NCBI GenBank assembly: GCA_029571225.1
Contig: JAKPTF010000045.1
Location: forward strand, 1 to 50,812
Reading direction: 5' to 3'
Length of the DNA stretch: 50,812 bases
DNA from: Candidatus Omnitrophota bacterium
GTDB lineage: Bacteria > Omnitrophota > Gorgyraeia > Gygaellales > Profunditerraquicolaceae
Shown here: positions 20,701 to 28,171 of the stretch, piece by piece
How positions within the stretch are numbered: the first letter of the stretch is position 1
Layout: every line of letters starts with the position of its first letter
Made by a program: the position numbers and the translations under genes
Notes under the pieces: generated by a model
Database searches by the model: none
What the model saw: only the letters and a program-made list of their open reading frames with translations
What the model was told of the DNA's origin: nothing

Positions 20701-23700
20701 CCAATGCCTGAAACATCAAAGGTCACGCCGGATGTTGTGCCGATGGTAAAAAGCCTGTCTGTGCTGACAGTAACGCCGGTGTACTTGAACGTCCCGCCGT
20801 TAAAGACAAGGTTCGTTGCAACGTTCGTAGATGCTCCCACTCCGCAGGCAATGCCGCCGTTGCGCATGATCTCAACGCTGAGCGTGCCGGCATTAAGCGT
20901 TGTTATTCCTGTATAGCTATTGGCTTGGGTAAGAGCAAGGGTACCTGCGCCTTCTTTAGTAATACCGAAGCTTGAGCCGCTGATAACCACGGCAATGGTG
21001 AGGTCATTTTCCGCAGAGCCGTCTGCAACGGTGATCGTCCTTGACGCGCCCAGGGCCAGGGTTCCTGTGCTGATAGTACTTATCGTTGCCCCGACTGCTC
21101 CTGAGCCGTTGACCTGTAACGTAATGGTGCCGCCGCCTGCAGCAAGAAGCGTCAGGGCGCTGGAACCAAGGACCACCTGGGCTCCGGCGGTATTGCCGCT
21201 GTAGAGATTCAGGGTGGTGACTGTCAAAGCCACATTGCCCTTGGTGAAGGTCGCAGGCGCTGCAATCGTGACCACGCTGGAAGTAGCAATTGCAGCAGCC
21301 AGATTAGTGGTCAGGCCTCCCTCATTGACGGTGGTCGTGCCGGTATAGGTCTTGGCCGTGCCAAAGTAAGGACTCGTACTGATCGGGAATTCTACTGTAC
21401 CGCCGCCGCTTATAGTCAATCCTCCTGAACCGGTGATACGCGGCGCAATGTAAAAAGAGCCTATGGCAAAGATCACGCCCTCGGCAGTGCCGAATGCCAG
21501 ATAGCGCGTTTTACTAGACGCAGTCGCGGCAATGTCGCCGCCTGACACACGGGCAACAGCACCTGAAGTAACGGTCACTGTAAGGTTGCTAGCGTAACTG
21601 ACATTGCCTCCGTCAAGTAATAGCGAGTTAATGGTCCTTGCTGCTGCGTTCGTATTGTCAGTTATACGGACATTCACTGAAGCGGTCGCGAATGAATTAG
21701 CCACGTATTCTGTGGTCTTGAGCGGCCTTATGCCGTTGGTGCCGCCGTTACGGTCTGTATTAAAGGTGACAAAGCTGGTTCCTGAGCCCGCGCTGGCGAT
21801 ATCTCCGAAAGCCCAAGGAATGATCTTGATATTCGTGGTCGTGTCATTGGCAAGCGCGCCGCTGGTGGTGCCGATAAAATTGGTGGCATTGGTGATTGTA
21901 GCGGTATTGGTAAACAGGATATTGCTCACATTGGCTGCAGGATTGTTCCCCAGGCTGTCTCCGCGGAATAACACCGTTGCGCCTGCGGTGCGGCTGATGT
22001 CGGCAAAGGTAAGCACGGTTGAGCCGCCGGTTCCCGATACCACGGTCACCCGGGAAGCCCCTGAGGGAAGGGTCAGGGTACCGACAGTTTCAGAAGCATT
22101 GGTACTAGCGGTGCTCGTGCCCCGGAATATGAATTCTCCGCCGGTAAGAGTGATGGCATTGGTGTTGCTTATGCGGTTGGGATTATTAGTGCCGTCTGTA
22201 GAATTGTCCAGGTTCAGGATAGCGCCCTGATTCACGGTAAACGTAGCGCTTGCCATGGTGCCATTTGCGCCGCTTAAGGTAAATGTTCCGCCGTTCAGGG
22301 TAACTGTGGAATCATTGGTGCTTATTCCCTGTAAAACGAGTTCTCCGGCACCGAGTTTAGTTAATGGGTTGGAGCCGGCAATGATCCCTCCATAGGTCAA
22401 AACCGTGGCTGTGTCGACATTGAGCGTTCCACCGCCTGCTCCAAGAGTAATACCGCGGTTTGAGTTCAGGCTGAATGTAGCTGTGGTCAGGAGTGTACCT
22501 GCGCCAAACGTCAAATGGCCTGCTGTCGCTCCGCCGGGAGCCTGGCCGAGGCCGGAATCAGCAGCAATACTGAGCGTGCCGGCATTGATAGTAGTTGCGC
22601 CTTGATATGTATTAACCCCGCTTAAAACCAGAGTTCCGCTTCCAGCTTTAGTCAAACCTACACCTGCGCCTGCGCTGATAATACCGCTTATGGTCAGTGT
22701 TTCGTCACTGTTGGTCACGGTGATGGTCCTGGTAGCTGCACAGGCAATATCAAGGCTTATAGTATTGGAGCCGGCAATAGCGTCAGTGGTCAACCCGCCT
22801 GCTCCCAGGATAATGGAATTTCCTGCCAGAGTATAACCGCTTCCGGTGATAGTGATGGAATTAAAGCTGGTTCCCGCGGCAAAATCATTGCTGGTGCTTA
22901 ACGTCAGGCATCCTGCGGGAAACACGAGGTCATCTCCTGCTCCCGGCGCAGCGCCGCCTAAGCCTATCCAGTTACCGGCAACAGACCACAGATTGCTTAT
23001 GTTGCCTGTCCATGTAGCTGTAGGATCCCAATTAAAGCAATTACCCCGGTTGGTTGACTCGAGCATCATTACCTTTGCTGGATCGAGATTATAGGAATCC
23101 TCTACCCAGGTATAGGTGATATCCCGGGGACCCTGCGGATACATATACCATTGTTTGCCCTGCTCGCTGGACAAAAGCCGCACGTGCTGGCCAAAAGAAC
23201 CCTGAAGCTTTAGTGTGCCGGTTATCGCGGTTGTTGTACCTGCTTCAAAGTAAATGATCTTGGAAGCAGTTGTGCTGGTAAAGTTATAAAATGTGCTGTT
23301 ACCGGAAATGAATGATGGCTGTGCAGGGTCATAGAATACGACGGTAGAAGTACCTGGCTGGAAATCTCCTCCCTGATGAGCCCAATCGCCGCCTACCAGG
23401 ATCGTATGATTCTGCGCTTTTAACGTGCCGCTTGCAAGGGTTATATCCCGGGTAACGGTAATATCGCGGCCAAGAGTTACAATGCCGGTATAGCCGTCGA
23501 TGACCAGATTGGCGATCGTGCCGCTGAAATCAGGGTCAATAAAGGAATTATTAAAGGAATATAAACACGAAATACCGTCAAAATTGACGGTATCGAATTG
23601 TGCGGGAGCAATGCCTGAATCCCAGTTATCAGGATCAGACCAATTATTGCTTATACCTTGGCCTGTCCAATAGGAATTCATCAAAACGTTGGAGTTATTC

Positions 23701-25337
23701 CCAAGAGAGTTAGAATGAATGGCCGCCAGCGGAGGCCCGCGGGCATTGAAACAGTCGCCTATTTGCGAATATGCGATATCTGTTCCTCCAAGGGGTAATA
23801 TTTTCCATTGAATACCCGGTTCAGTTGAAACAATAGTCAATAAATCACCATAAGAACCCTGTAATGTCAATATGCCTTCAATAGTTATTGTATCACCAGC
23901 AGTGACACTGACTTTCTTCCCCGGCACAATAACCTTGAGATCATTGAACGTAATAGAACCTTGAATGATTGCCGGCAGGTCAGACACCAGTTCAAACAAT
24001 GAATCCTGCGGATCAAAACTTCCTGCATTGATCAGATTCTTGCCAATGCTGTAATGGGTATTTGCCGCATGAAGCGTTACGCCCTGGCCTATTGACAGAG
24101 AACCGGCAGTCGAGATGTGCGAACCAGGATGCTGAGTGAATATTGCAGCTGATCCACCCTGTTTTAATATCAGATCCCCTGCTGCCATGATATTAGCAAG
24201 AGTGCTTGCGCCTGAGGATTGGATTATAATATCGCCGTAATTGATGGTAGAAATCAATGTTCCGCTTGCCTGCCTAAAAGAACCTTCCCCGTTCAGATCG
24301 GCGTCTGCGATCAAAGCCAGATCCCCGTCAACTGTTTCGATATTTGAGCTGACATATATATCATTGTCCGCCATGATGTTAGTATTACCGGCAGTAATAA
24401 GGTCCTCTTTTACCGCTATAGATTCTCCAGAATTTACTGTTACGCCTCCAGCAGCCGCTTCCAGCGTACCGGAAACCTGAATATTGCGGTTTGACCGTAT
24501 TCTGATAACCCCGCCCTCTTGCGTTATGGCTGTTGCTTTTACAATGCCTGTCTGGTTAACCGCGTTTTCGAATATATTTGCAGCTGTTTGCGCGTTCATC
24601 ACGACCTCTTTTGCCTCGATCGTGCCAGAATTCGCCACCGCGTCTTTTACGGAATTACCCTGCAGATCAACAACCTGGCCGCTCGTTTCGGCATTGATCT
24701 CAACCTGAATAAGGCCTTTTTGATCAAAGCTAACCGTAACCTTATCGCCTGAAGCAAGATGCGTTGTTCCCGCGCGTGCCGCGATCACACCGGCATTATG
24801 CACGCCGCTTGCCACCAAAGCTATATTATTCCCGGTTATCCTGCCTTCATTGAGGATATGCGAAAAAACCCCGTAGAGCGAATGCTCAAGGATATAGTTG
24901 CCGTTTATGAAATTGTTCGTGGAGATGTCCAAAGTCGATGCGATAAGGCTGTTGACATTGACCTGCGCGGAAGGCGTAAAACGGATGCCGTTCTGATTCA
25001 CAAAAAAGAGCGTTCCGTTCGCGGACAAGATACCGGCTATTTCGCTGGCGCCCGCGCCTGTAACCCGGCTCAACACACTCGCGGATGCGGAAGGTTGAAT
25101 AAAATACACTGCTTCATTTTGGGCTATATTGAACGAGTTAAAATTGATAACGGACCTATCATCAACGATGATTTTCAGGGTGGTTATATTATTTGTGGTT
25201 GCAGGATCAGGCCTTTCGAATACGGCAGAACCGCTTTCGACGCTCTCTCCCTGCGGTAACGCAAACAGCCCCCCTGAAGGCGTCCAGGAGAGCATTGCCA
25301 GGATCGAACAGATGATTGGTACGATCTTTATGCGCAT
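14787..25337 (-). CDS. Giant two-partner secretion adhesin (TpsA/FHA-like) with autotransporter-type beta-strand repeats and RCC1-like repeats
   Basis: Signal peptide MRIKIVPIICSILAMLSW; TPS domain with GSAVFERPDPATT, FNIAQNEAVYFIQP, LFFVNQNGIRF; many (K)xGxGTLxLxGxNTYxGxTxINxGTL repeats; seven RCC1-like repeats. The ORF call starts at a TTG (25349); ATG at 25337 preferred. Confidence 0.85.
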   Translation of the reverse strand: MRIKIVPIICSILAMLSWTPSGGLFALPQGESVESGSAVFERPDPATTNNITTLKIIVDDRSVINFNSFNIAQNEAVYFIQPSASASVLSRVTGAGASEIAGILSANGTLFFVNQNGIRFTPSAQVNVNSLIASTLDISTNNFINGNYILEHSLYGVFSHILNEGRITGNNIALVASGVHNAGVIAARAGTTHLASGDKVTVSFDQKGLIQVEINAETSGQVVDLQGNSVKDAVANSGTIEAKEVVMNAQTAANIFENAVNQTGIVKATAITQEGGVIRIRSNRNIQVSGTLEAAAGGVTVNSGESIAVKEDLITAGNTNIMADNDIYVSSNIETVDGDLALIADADLNGEGSFRQASGTLISTINYGDIIIQSSGASTLANIMAAGDLILKQGGSAAIFTQHPGSHISTAGSLSIGQGVTLHAANTHYSIGKNLINAGSFDPQDSLFELVSDLPAIIQGSITFNDLKVIVPGKKVSVTAGDTITIEGILTLQGSYGDLLTIVSTEPGIQWKILPLGGTDIAYSQIGDCFNARGPPLAAIHSNSLGNNSNVLMNSYWTGQGISNNWSDPDNWDSGIAPAQFDTVNFDGISCLYSFNNSFIDPDFSGTIANLVIDGYTGIVTLGRDITVTRDITLASGTLKAQNHTILVGGDWAHQGGDFQPGTSTVVFYDPAQPSFISGNSTFYNFTSTTASKIIYFEAGTTTAITGTLKLQGSFGQHVRLLSSEQGKQWYMYPQGPRDITYTWVEDSYNLDPAKVMMLESTNRGNCFNWDPTATWTGNISNLWSVAGNWIGLGGAAPGAGDDLVFPAGCLTLSTSNDFAAGTSFNSITITGSGYTLAGNSIILGAGGLTTDAIAGSNTISLDIACAATRTITVTNSDETLTISGIISAGAGVGLTKAGSGTLVLSGVNTYQGATTINAGTLSIAADSGLGQAPGGATAGHLTFGAGTLLTTATFSLNSNRGITLGAGGGTLNVDTATVLTYGGIIAGSNPLTKLGAGELVLQGISTNDSTVTLNGGTFTLSGANGTMASATFTVNQGAILNLDNSTDGTNNPNRISNTNAITLTGGEFIFRGTSTASTNASETVGTLTLPSGASRVTVVSGTGGSTVLTFADISRTAGATVLFRGDSLGNNPAANVSNILFTNTATITNATNFIGTTSGALANDTTTNIKIIPWAFGDIASAGSGTSFVTFNTDRNGGTNGIRPLKTTEYVANSFATASVNVRITDNTNAAARTINSLLLDGGNVSYASNLTVTVTSGAVARVSGGDIAATASSKTRYLAFGTAEGVIFAIGSFYIAPRITGSGGLTISGGGTVEFPISTSPYFGTAKTYTGTTTVNEGGLTTNLAAAIATSSVVTIAAPATFTKGNVALTVTTLNLYSGNTAGAQVVLGSSALTLLAAGGGTITLQVNGSGAVGATISTISTGTLALGASRTITVADGSAENDLTIAVVISGSSFGITKEGAGTLALTQANSYTGITTLNAGTLSVEIMRNGGIACGVGASTNVATNLVFNGGTFKYTGVTVSTDRLFTIGTTSGVTFDVSGIGTLTFAGASMTLSGTDTARTITFTGTGSAVLTNVIPDNGAGATTVVKNGSGTWLFKGINTYTGTTTINAGILKIQADSGLGAAPAAATPGHINLNGGKLQTIADFALNANRGIALTKAGTIFVDSTTTLTYGGIIAGSNILTKDGAGTLILQGVNTYSSATVINNGTLTLSGANGSILNSTSVTINPEATLILDNLSANNFDRIADGVDIDMYGGYFILIGCGSAATFETVGALNVIAGSNYVTIRDSVGGATVMTFTSFSRVAGAMVLFRGTNLGSAPGDNVSTIMFTTAPALTGGGGAAGTTTVSIIQGAFGSNSPSGTGTDMVTYNINDNAFGLRLLNKGGFTGEYETSVLTVPNSNVKLSTSVAPGAGITINSLILASGGAVATSANTLTIASGNILALEGNGGINGSSVLAFGATPGIIRAVGDLTISSQITGSAGLTTGGVGTITLSNASNSFTGGIRISQGVVKISEDADLGAGSGAGYITFFGGTLRTTADFTLNSNRGIFLKSAGTIFTDPGTTLTYNGIIAGVGSLIKDGTGTLLLGGANTYNGDTTINAGALTMTAANTYAGATIINGGTLTLSGANGTALYSASFTINQGGTFILDNTTANNINRINNGSSLIMNGGEFIFKGSNVESTDASETIGSLVVSLGASKVTVFSGTGGSTVLTFDEISRDSGATVLFRGANLGSAAQAGNTNIMFTDDAGLALVGANTSATNKPIVPYAFGDTSAAGSGTSFVTYNINLADNNASSDGIRPLDLTTEYTQNAMTSGTNVRITAATNASATVAVNSLLIDGASLTYSVNCTVTVTSGVVARVSGGDIAASASSTSRILTFGTVEGVIFAIGSFYIAPRISGSGGLTISGGGTVEFPTNAATYYGATKNYTGTTTINEGGLNITYAAAIATSSVVTVAAPATFTKGNVALTVTTLNLYSGNTSGASVVFGSSALTLLAAGGGSVNLLVNGSGAVGAAISTISTGTLALGASRTITVNDGSAADDLTISVAISGSGFGITKAGAGTLVLGGNNTYTGANVINGGTLAVTVNNALGTNAAGTTVNAGTLDFRNVAYSTTEALTLAAGSYLTVSTGTSSFAGSITMTALSMIEVNGTQLTLSGAIANGGFRLIVDGTGNTIISNTMTGTGGLAKQGTGTLTLSNTVTLGGNLSILRGTLVLGSNAVTVSGNWTNNATFTCGTSTVTFNGGSSTIDSGGAGNGQAFYKVIINSTGTKTLANAMMVNNILQVDAGTLAGDYDVTVKGGSVTGNGIINMTDGTFTVQGTGNFGGSSGNWIFYDLTFGDGVTTAATTKTGNNTITITGTLAIALYHTLQAGSSTWNLVWTSYLKNIVMIASGYDHTIALTNDGYVFAWGCNAYGQLGDGTTNDGLTPVQVLAGEQGEETYLHDISKISAGGYHSVALTDDGYVFCWGYNEYGQLGDDTTTNSLTPVKVHDVDNVGDLAGIASIAAGGFETAAVSSAGYVFCWGYNVEGELGNDSIIDSHIPVRVLSGEQGGGTYLHDISMVAVGGCFVIAVDTAGYVYSWGYNEDGELGNGATSDSHTPVRVLSGEQGNGTYLHDISMVAAGDVHSLALATTGYVYSWGYNINGQLGNGATVASSTPVRVLSGEQGSGTYLQNVTNIAAGGAHSLAIASGGYVFSWGQNTFGQLGNDSYVDSSTPVKVLSGDQGSETYLHGIADIAAGGAQTVALSQARPVFNCGNNANGQLGNGTTVGAVDQIRVHAGSQAGPVITQLVIEGDLQTQTSTFNFSNLFHPSLAIPDITYFNLTLSNNQGSFWLIGDTDVLGDLVIDHAVLSADTYNLNVSGNWINNGGTFHADTGTVTLNSATQAQSVISGGSAFNILTITNTYSGGVAFVDRLVTAYLNAGTGVEKLSFSAASASQPHTITASFNVSGSSGSLIELAPLVAATTWYISTPASTLHHLKVSYSNNVNSQPIIATSSTDPVPGSNTNWNISP
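15470..16690 (-). repeat. In-frame tandem RCC1-like repeats (about seven copies) within adhesin gene
   Basis: Repeated GYVF(A/C/S)WGxNxxGxLGxxxxxxxxTPVxVLSGEQGxGTYLHDIxxxAAGxxHSxAL. Confidence 0.85.
17500..22260 (-). repeat. Segmental duplication inside adhesin: ~17.5-18.9 kb resembles ~20.9-22.25 kb
   Basis: Both copies encode IRPL..TEY..., ARVSGGDIAA.AS...FGTxEGVIFAIGSFYIAPRI.GSGGLTISGGGTVEFP, NVALTVTTLNLYSGNT.GA.VV.GSSALTLLAAGGG. Confidence 0.8.
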
Positions 25338-25345
25338 AGGGCCAT

Positions 25346-25376
25346 TCAAAAAAAAAGACCAGTCAAAACCGGTCTT
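25346..25376 (-). terminator. Intrinsic terminator between riboswitch and adhesin start
   Basis: Minus strand AAGACCGGTTTTGACTGGTCTTTTTTTTT: AAGACC/GGTCTT stem then U-tract. Confidence 0.7.
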
Positions 25377-25387
25377 TAGCGCAAAAT

Positions 25388-25470
25388 TAACATCGGTAGC
25401 TTGCCGTGCCTTTTTTAAGGCCGCACTGCTTTGCGCCCCTGCGTTACCGCAGGTATGCCGTTTCGGTTAA
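25388..25470 (-). ncRNA. GEMM-I / cyclic di-GMP-I type riboswitch
   Basis: Minus strand TTAACCGAAACGGCATACCTGCGGTAACGCAGGGGCGCAAAGCAGTGCGGCCTTAAAAAAGGCACGGCAAGCTACCGATGTTAA; TTAAC/GTTAA closing helix, CTGCG-GTAA-CGCAG stem with GNRA loop, GGCGCAAAGC and CTACCGATG core motifs. Confidence 0.85.
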
Positions 25471-25508
25471 TTTTTATCCCCTTTTGTCAAACAGTCTATT
25501 ACGTATAA

Positions 25509-25537
25509 AGTATAACATAATATATATCTATTAGCAA
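25509..25537 (-). promoter_or_regulatory. Putative promoter for riboswitch-adhesin transcript: TTGCTA-17 bp-TATACT
   Basis: -35 at 25532-25537, -10 at 25509-25514, about 40 nt upstream of the riboswitch. Confidence 0.5.
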
Positions 25538-25575
25538 TGGGTAAAACATAGGGACGGTTCAAGGCTATCCCGTTT

Positions 25576-27303
25576 TTAGATCTCGCACTGCGCTGTCACA
25601 TAAAACGTCGAGGGTCCCTGGCCGTGCGTGGGCCTGTCTCCCAGACCTACGCGCTTGGCCCAATCCATGCGGAGAAAGAAGTATCGGTCGACCTGGACCC
25701 GGATACCAGCTCCCGCACCCATCAGGAATCTGTTCGATCTTTCACCTTCGCCTGTCTTTTTCAGCTTGCCTGATGCCATATCTACGAATACGACAGGGTA
25801 AGCATATTTTTGTATCGGTTTTATGATGCGCGGGAAAGCCCACTCGCCCATGAGCGTCCCTCCCATATCTGCCAGGTATTCCCCTTCAGGATAACCCCTG
25901 ACTGAATTGGCTCCCCCCAACTGGATCTGCTCCGAAGACGGCAGAGTATGCGACGCAATTTGAAATTGAGAACGCGCAGTAATAACGCTGTTGAACAGGA
26001 TTCTTTGCGTACGTCTGATCGATTGCTCATATTTGACAAAAAAACCGCCAGTGCCTTGCCTGCTGGCTGAAGGGTGGTTCCTGGCTGACGCTCCTAAAAA
26101 ATGTTTTGTGCTCACGGAGATACGTGGCGAAAAAACAGTCTGCCCTCCTCCCCAGAAGCGATCAATCTGTGCCATGTCTAACGCGGCGTATAAAATACGG
26201 ATCTCATCGTTAGTGTTTAACTCTCCGGCGGTTCTTTTCTCGATCGATTTGATATCAATGCCTGCGTCCGCATACGCCTGATAATCCTCTGACAGATAGA
26301 GCTCGCGAGAAACGTGCGGGGTCATCATGCGCGTGGTACCGGTTATACCCAGGTCCCTGTATTCCCGTCCCAGTTTCATATCAAAGAACGTCAGATCGAT
26401 CCCTGCTTTTGTACCGTATGTACCGATGGGCAATAAATAACTGATAAATTCTCCGCAGGAATCCTTTGAAACAAGGTAATTTATGGAAAGCGAATCATAC
26501 AAGCCGGTTACATTTGTGCTCCGAAGAACAGCTGATGTCCTGGATCTGCCCACGAGGCGCGTGCCCTGGTTGTCGAAATTTATCCCGGCATGATAGGGGA
26601 GGCTGTCTTTGACCTTCAACACAATATCTGTGGTCGCCTGCGCTGTACCCGGCGACACGACCGCGGTAACTTCCAGGTCAGGGTTCTGATTAAGCCGCAG
26701 CATATCCCGCTGCAGCTTAAAAATATCCAACAGCTCATTTTTTTTTATGTGTATGTATTTTCTCAGAAGCGAAGCGTCAAACCATTTATTTCCCTCGACC
26801 CTGACATCCCCCAGTTTCCCTTCGACCACCCTTATCTCTACTTCACCGTGCGCGATATCCTGTTCAGGGATATAGGCGTCGGTAGACAGATACCCTTTTT
26901 TCTTGTATAAGGCTTTTATCGCAGCTGCAATATCCTCTAGATCCTTAAAAGTAACCGATGTGCCGATATACCGCCCGTAGGCGGGCTGAAGATCCCTCAG
27001 CTGGAAAACAGTAGCACCTGAGATTTTCACATTTTTCAAGAGAAATGACGGGCCGGGTTCTTCGGAAGGTCTTGCTTTTTCTTGTTCGATTTCGATTCGG
27101 GGTTTTTGGGGTTGTTTCTTTTCTAACCGTTTCTTTTCCTGCTTTGTTTCAGACTGAAAACGGCTTCCCTGCGCCCCGGGTTGGTCTCCAGGAGGGATAT
27201 TTTGAGCTCGCGCGGCGAATGGCATAAAAATAAAACAAAAAATGATAAAGGGAAAAACTGCGCTCGCTTTGCGGACACCTGTTTTCACTACGGGAGGTAT
27301 CAT
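25576..27303 (-). CDS. TpsB/ShlB/FhaC-family outer membrane transporter
   Basis: POTRA-like VEGKLGDVRVEGNKWF, barrel motif LGGANSVRGYPEGEYLAD, C-terminal FYVTAQCEI. Confidence 0.85.
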   Translation of the reverse strand: MIPPVVKTGVRKASAVFPFIIFCFIFMPFAARAQNIPPGDQPGAQGSRFQSETKQEKKRLEKKQPQKPRIEIEQEKARPSEEPGPSFLLKNVKISGATVFQLRDLQPAYGRYIGTSVTFKDLEDIAAAIKALYKKKGYLSTDAYIPEQDIAHGEVEIRVVEGKLGDVRVEGNKWFDASLLRKYIHIKKNELLDIFKLQRDMLRLNQNPDLEVTAVVSPGTAQATTDIVLKVKDSLPYHAGINFDNQGTRLVGRSRTSAVLRSTNVTGLYDSLSINYLVSKDSCGEFISYLLPIGTYGTKAGIDLTFFDMKLGREYRDLGITGTTRMMTPHVSRELYLSEDYQAYADAGIDIKSIEKRTAGELNTNDEIRILYAALDMAQIDRFWGGGQTVFSPRISVSTKHFLGASARNHPSASRQGTGGFFVKYEQSIRRTQRILFNSVITARSQFQIASHTLPSSEQIQLGGANSVRGYPEGEYLADMGGTLMGEWAFPRIIKPIQKYAYPVVFVDMASGKLKKTGEGERSNRFLMGAGAGIRVQVDRYFFLRMDWAKRVGLGDRPTHGQGPSTFYVTAQCEI

Positions 27304-27310
27304 CGCCTGG

Positions 27311-28168
27311 CTACCAGTCCCCGCGGTACTGGTCCCTGATATAGGCGCCTTTGGAAAGCGGGTCCACGATCAGGCCGAGAAAGTAATTCACGTCGGCGAT
27401 GAACTTCTTCGGCACGAACACGACGTCTTCGGCCTGCAGGACGACATTATTCTTAATAAAATCCCTGCCTTTGAGCGCCTTGGTAAGGTTTATGCGCTGG
27501 GCCTTAGGATTGACAAGGCCTCCGCGTATAAGGATGATGCTTGATGAAACGGCGTCCCGTGTGAACCCGCCTGCCATACCCACGGCCTCAAGGACCGTCT
27601 TCTGGCCTGCCATCGAATACACGCCGGGCTTCTGGATCTCACCCAGCAGGATCACCTTGCTGCCGCCGATCTTGCGCAGGGATATCGAAACCTCGGGAGA
27701 ACGGATGTATTCGCCCAACCGGCGGGTGATCTCCTCGTCGAGCTGGGTGATGGTCATGCCCCGCGCGGAAACGTCGCCGATGAGCGGGAAAGATATCTTC
27801 CCGTCAGGCCTGACGACCACCTCCATGTTCAAGTCGTCGTTCTGCCATACGGAAATATGAAGGACATCATCATCTCCGACCACGTATTCCGTGGCGCTTG
27901 CCGCCGGAACGGCGGGCAAAGGCGCGGCGGACGCCTGGACGGTAGATGGAGCAGGCGCAGGGGCAGATTCAACGCCCGCGTCCCGGTTCTTCAGCACCTC
28001 CATTGCTTTATTATACTCATCCTGCGCTTCCTTGAACATGCCCTGTTGATAATACATATTGCCCTTTTTGTAATATTCCCGGGCAAGGTCATCGGCCGTC
28101 TGCGGCCTGGCAGGCGCATCAGCAAATGCGACAATCAGGCATATAAAGAATATCGTTTTTTTCATCAT
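27311..28168 (-). CDS. Polysaccharide export (Wza-like) SLBB protein
   Basis: YVVGDDDVLHISVWQNDDLNMEVVVRPDGKISFPLIGDV; GEIQKPGVYSMAGQKTVLEAVGMAGG. Confidence 0.85.
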   Translation of the reverse strand: MMKKTIFFICLIVAFADAPARPQTADDLAREYYKKGNMYYQQGMFKEAQDEYNKAMEVLKNRDAGVESAPAPAPSTVQASAAPLPAVPAASATEYVVGDDDVLHISVWQNDDLNMEVVVRPDGKISFPLIGDVSARGMTITQLDEEITRRLGEYIRSPEVSISLRKIGGSKVILLGEIQKPGVYSMAGQKTVLEAVGMAGGFTRDAVSSSIILIRGGLVNPKAQRINLTKALKGRDFIKNNVVLQAEDVVFVPKKFIADVNYFLGLIVDPLSKGAYIRDQYRGDW

Positions 28169-28171
28169 ATC

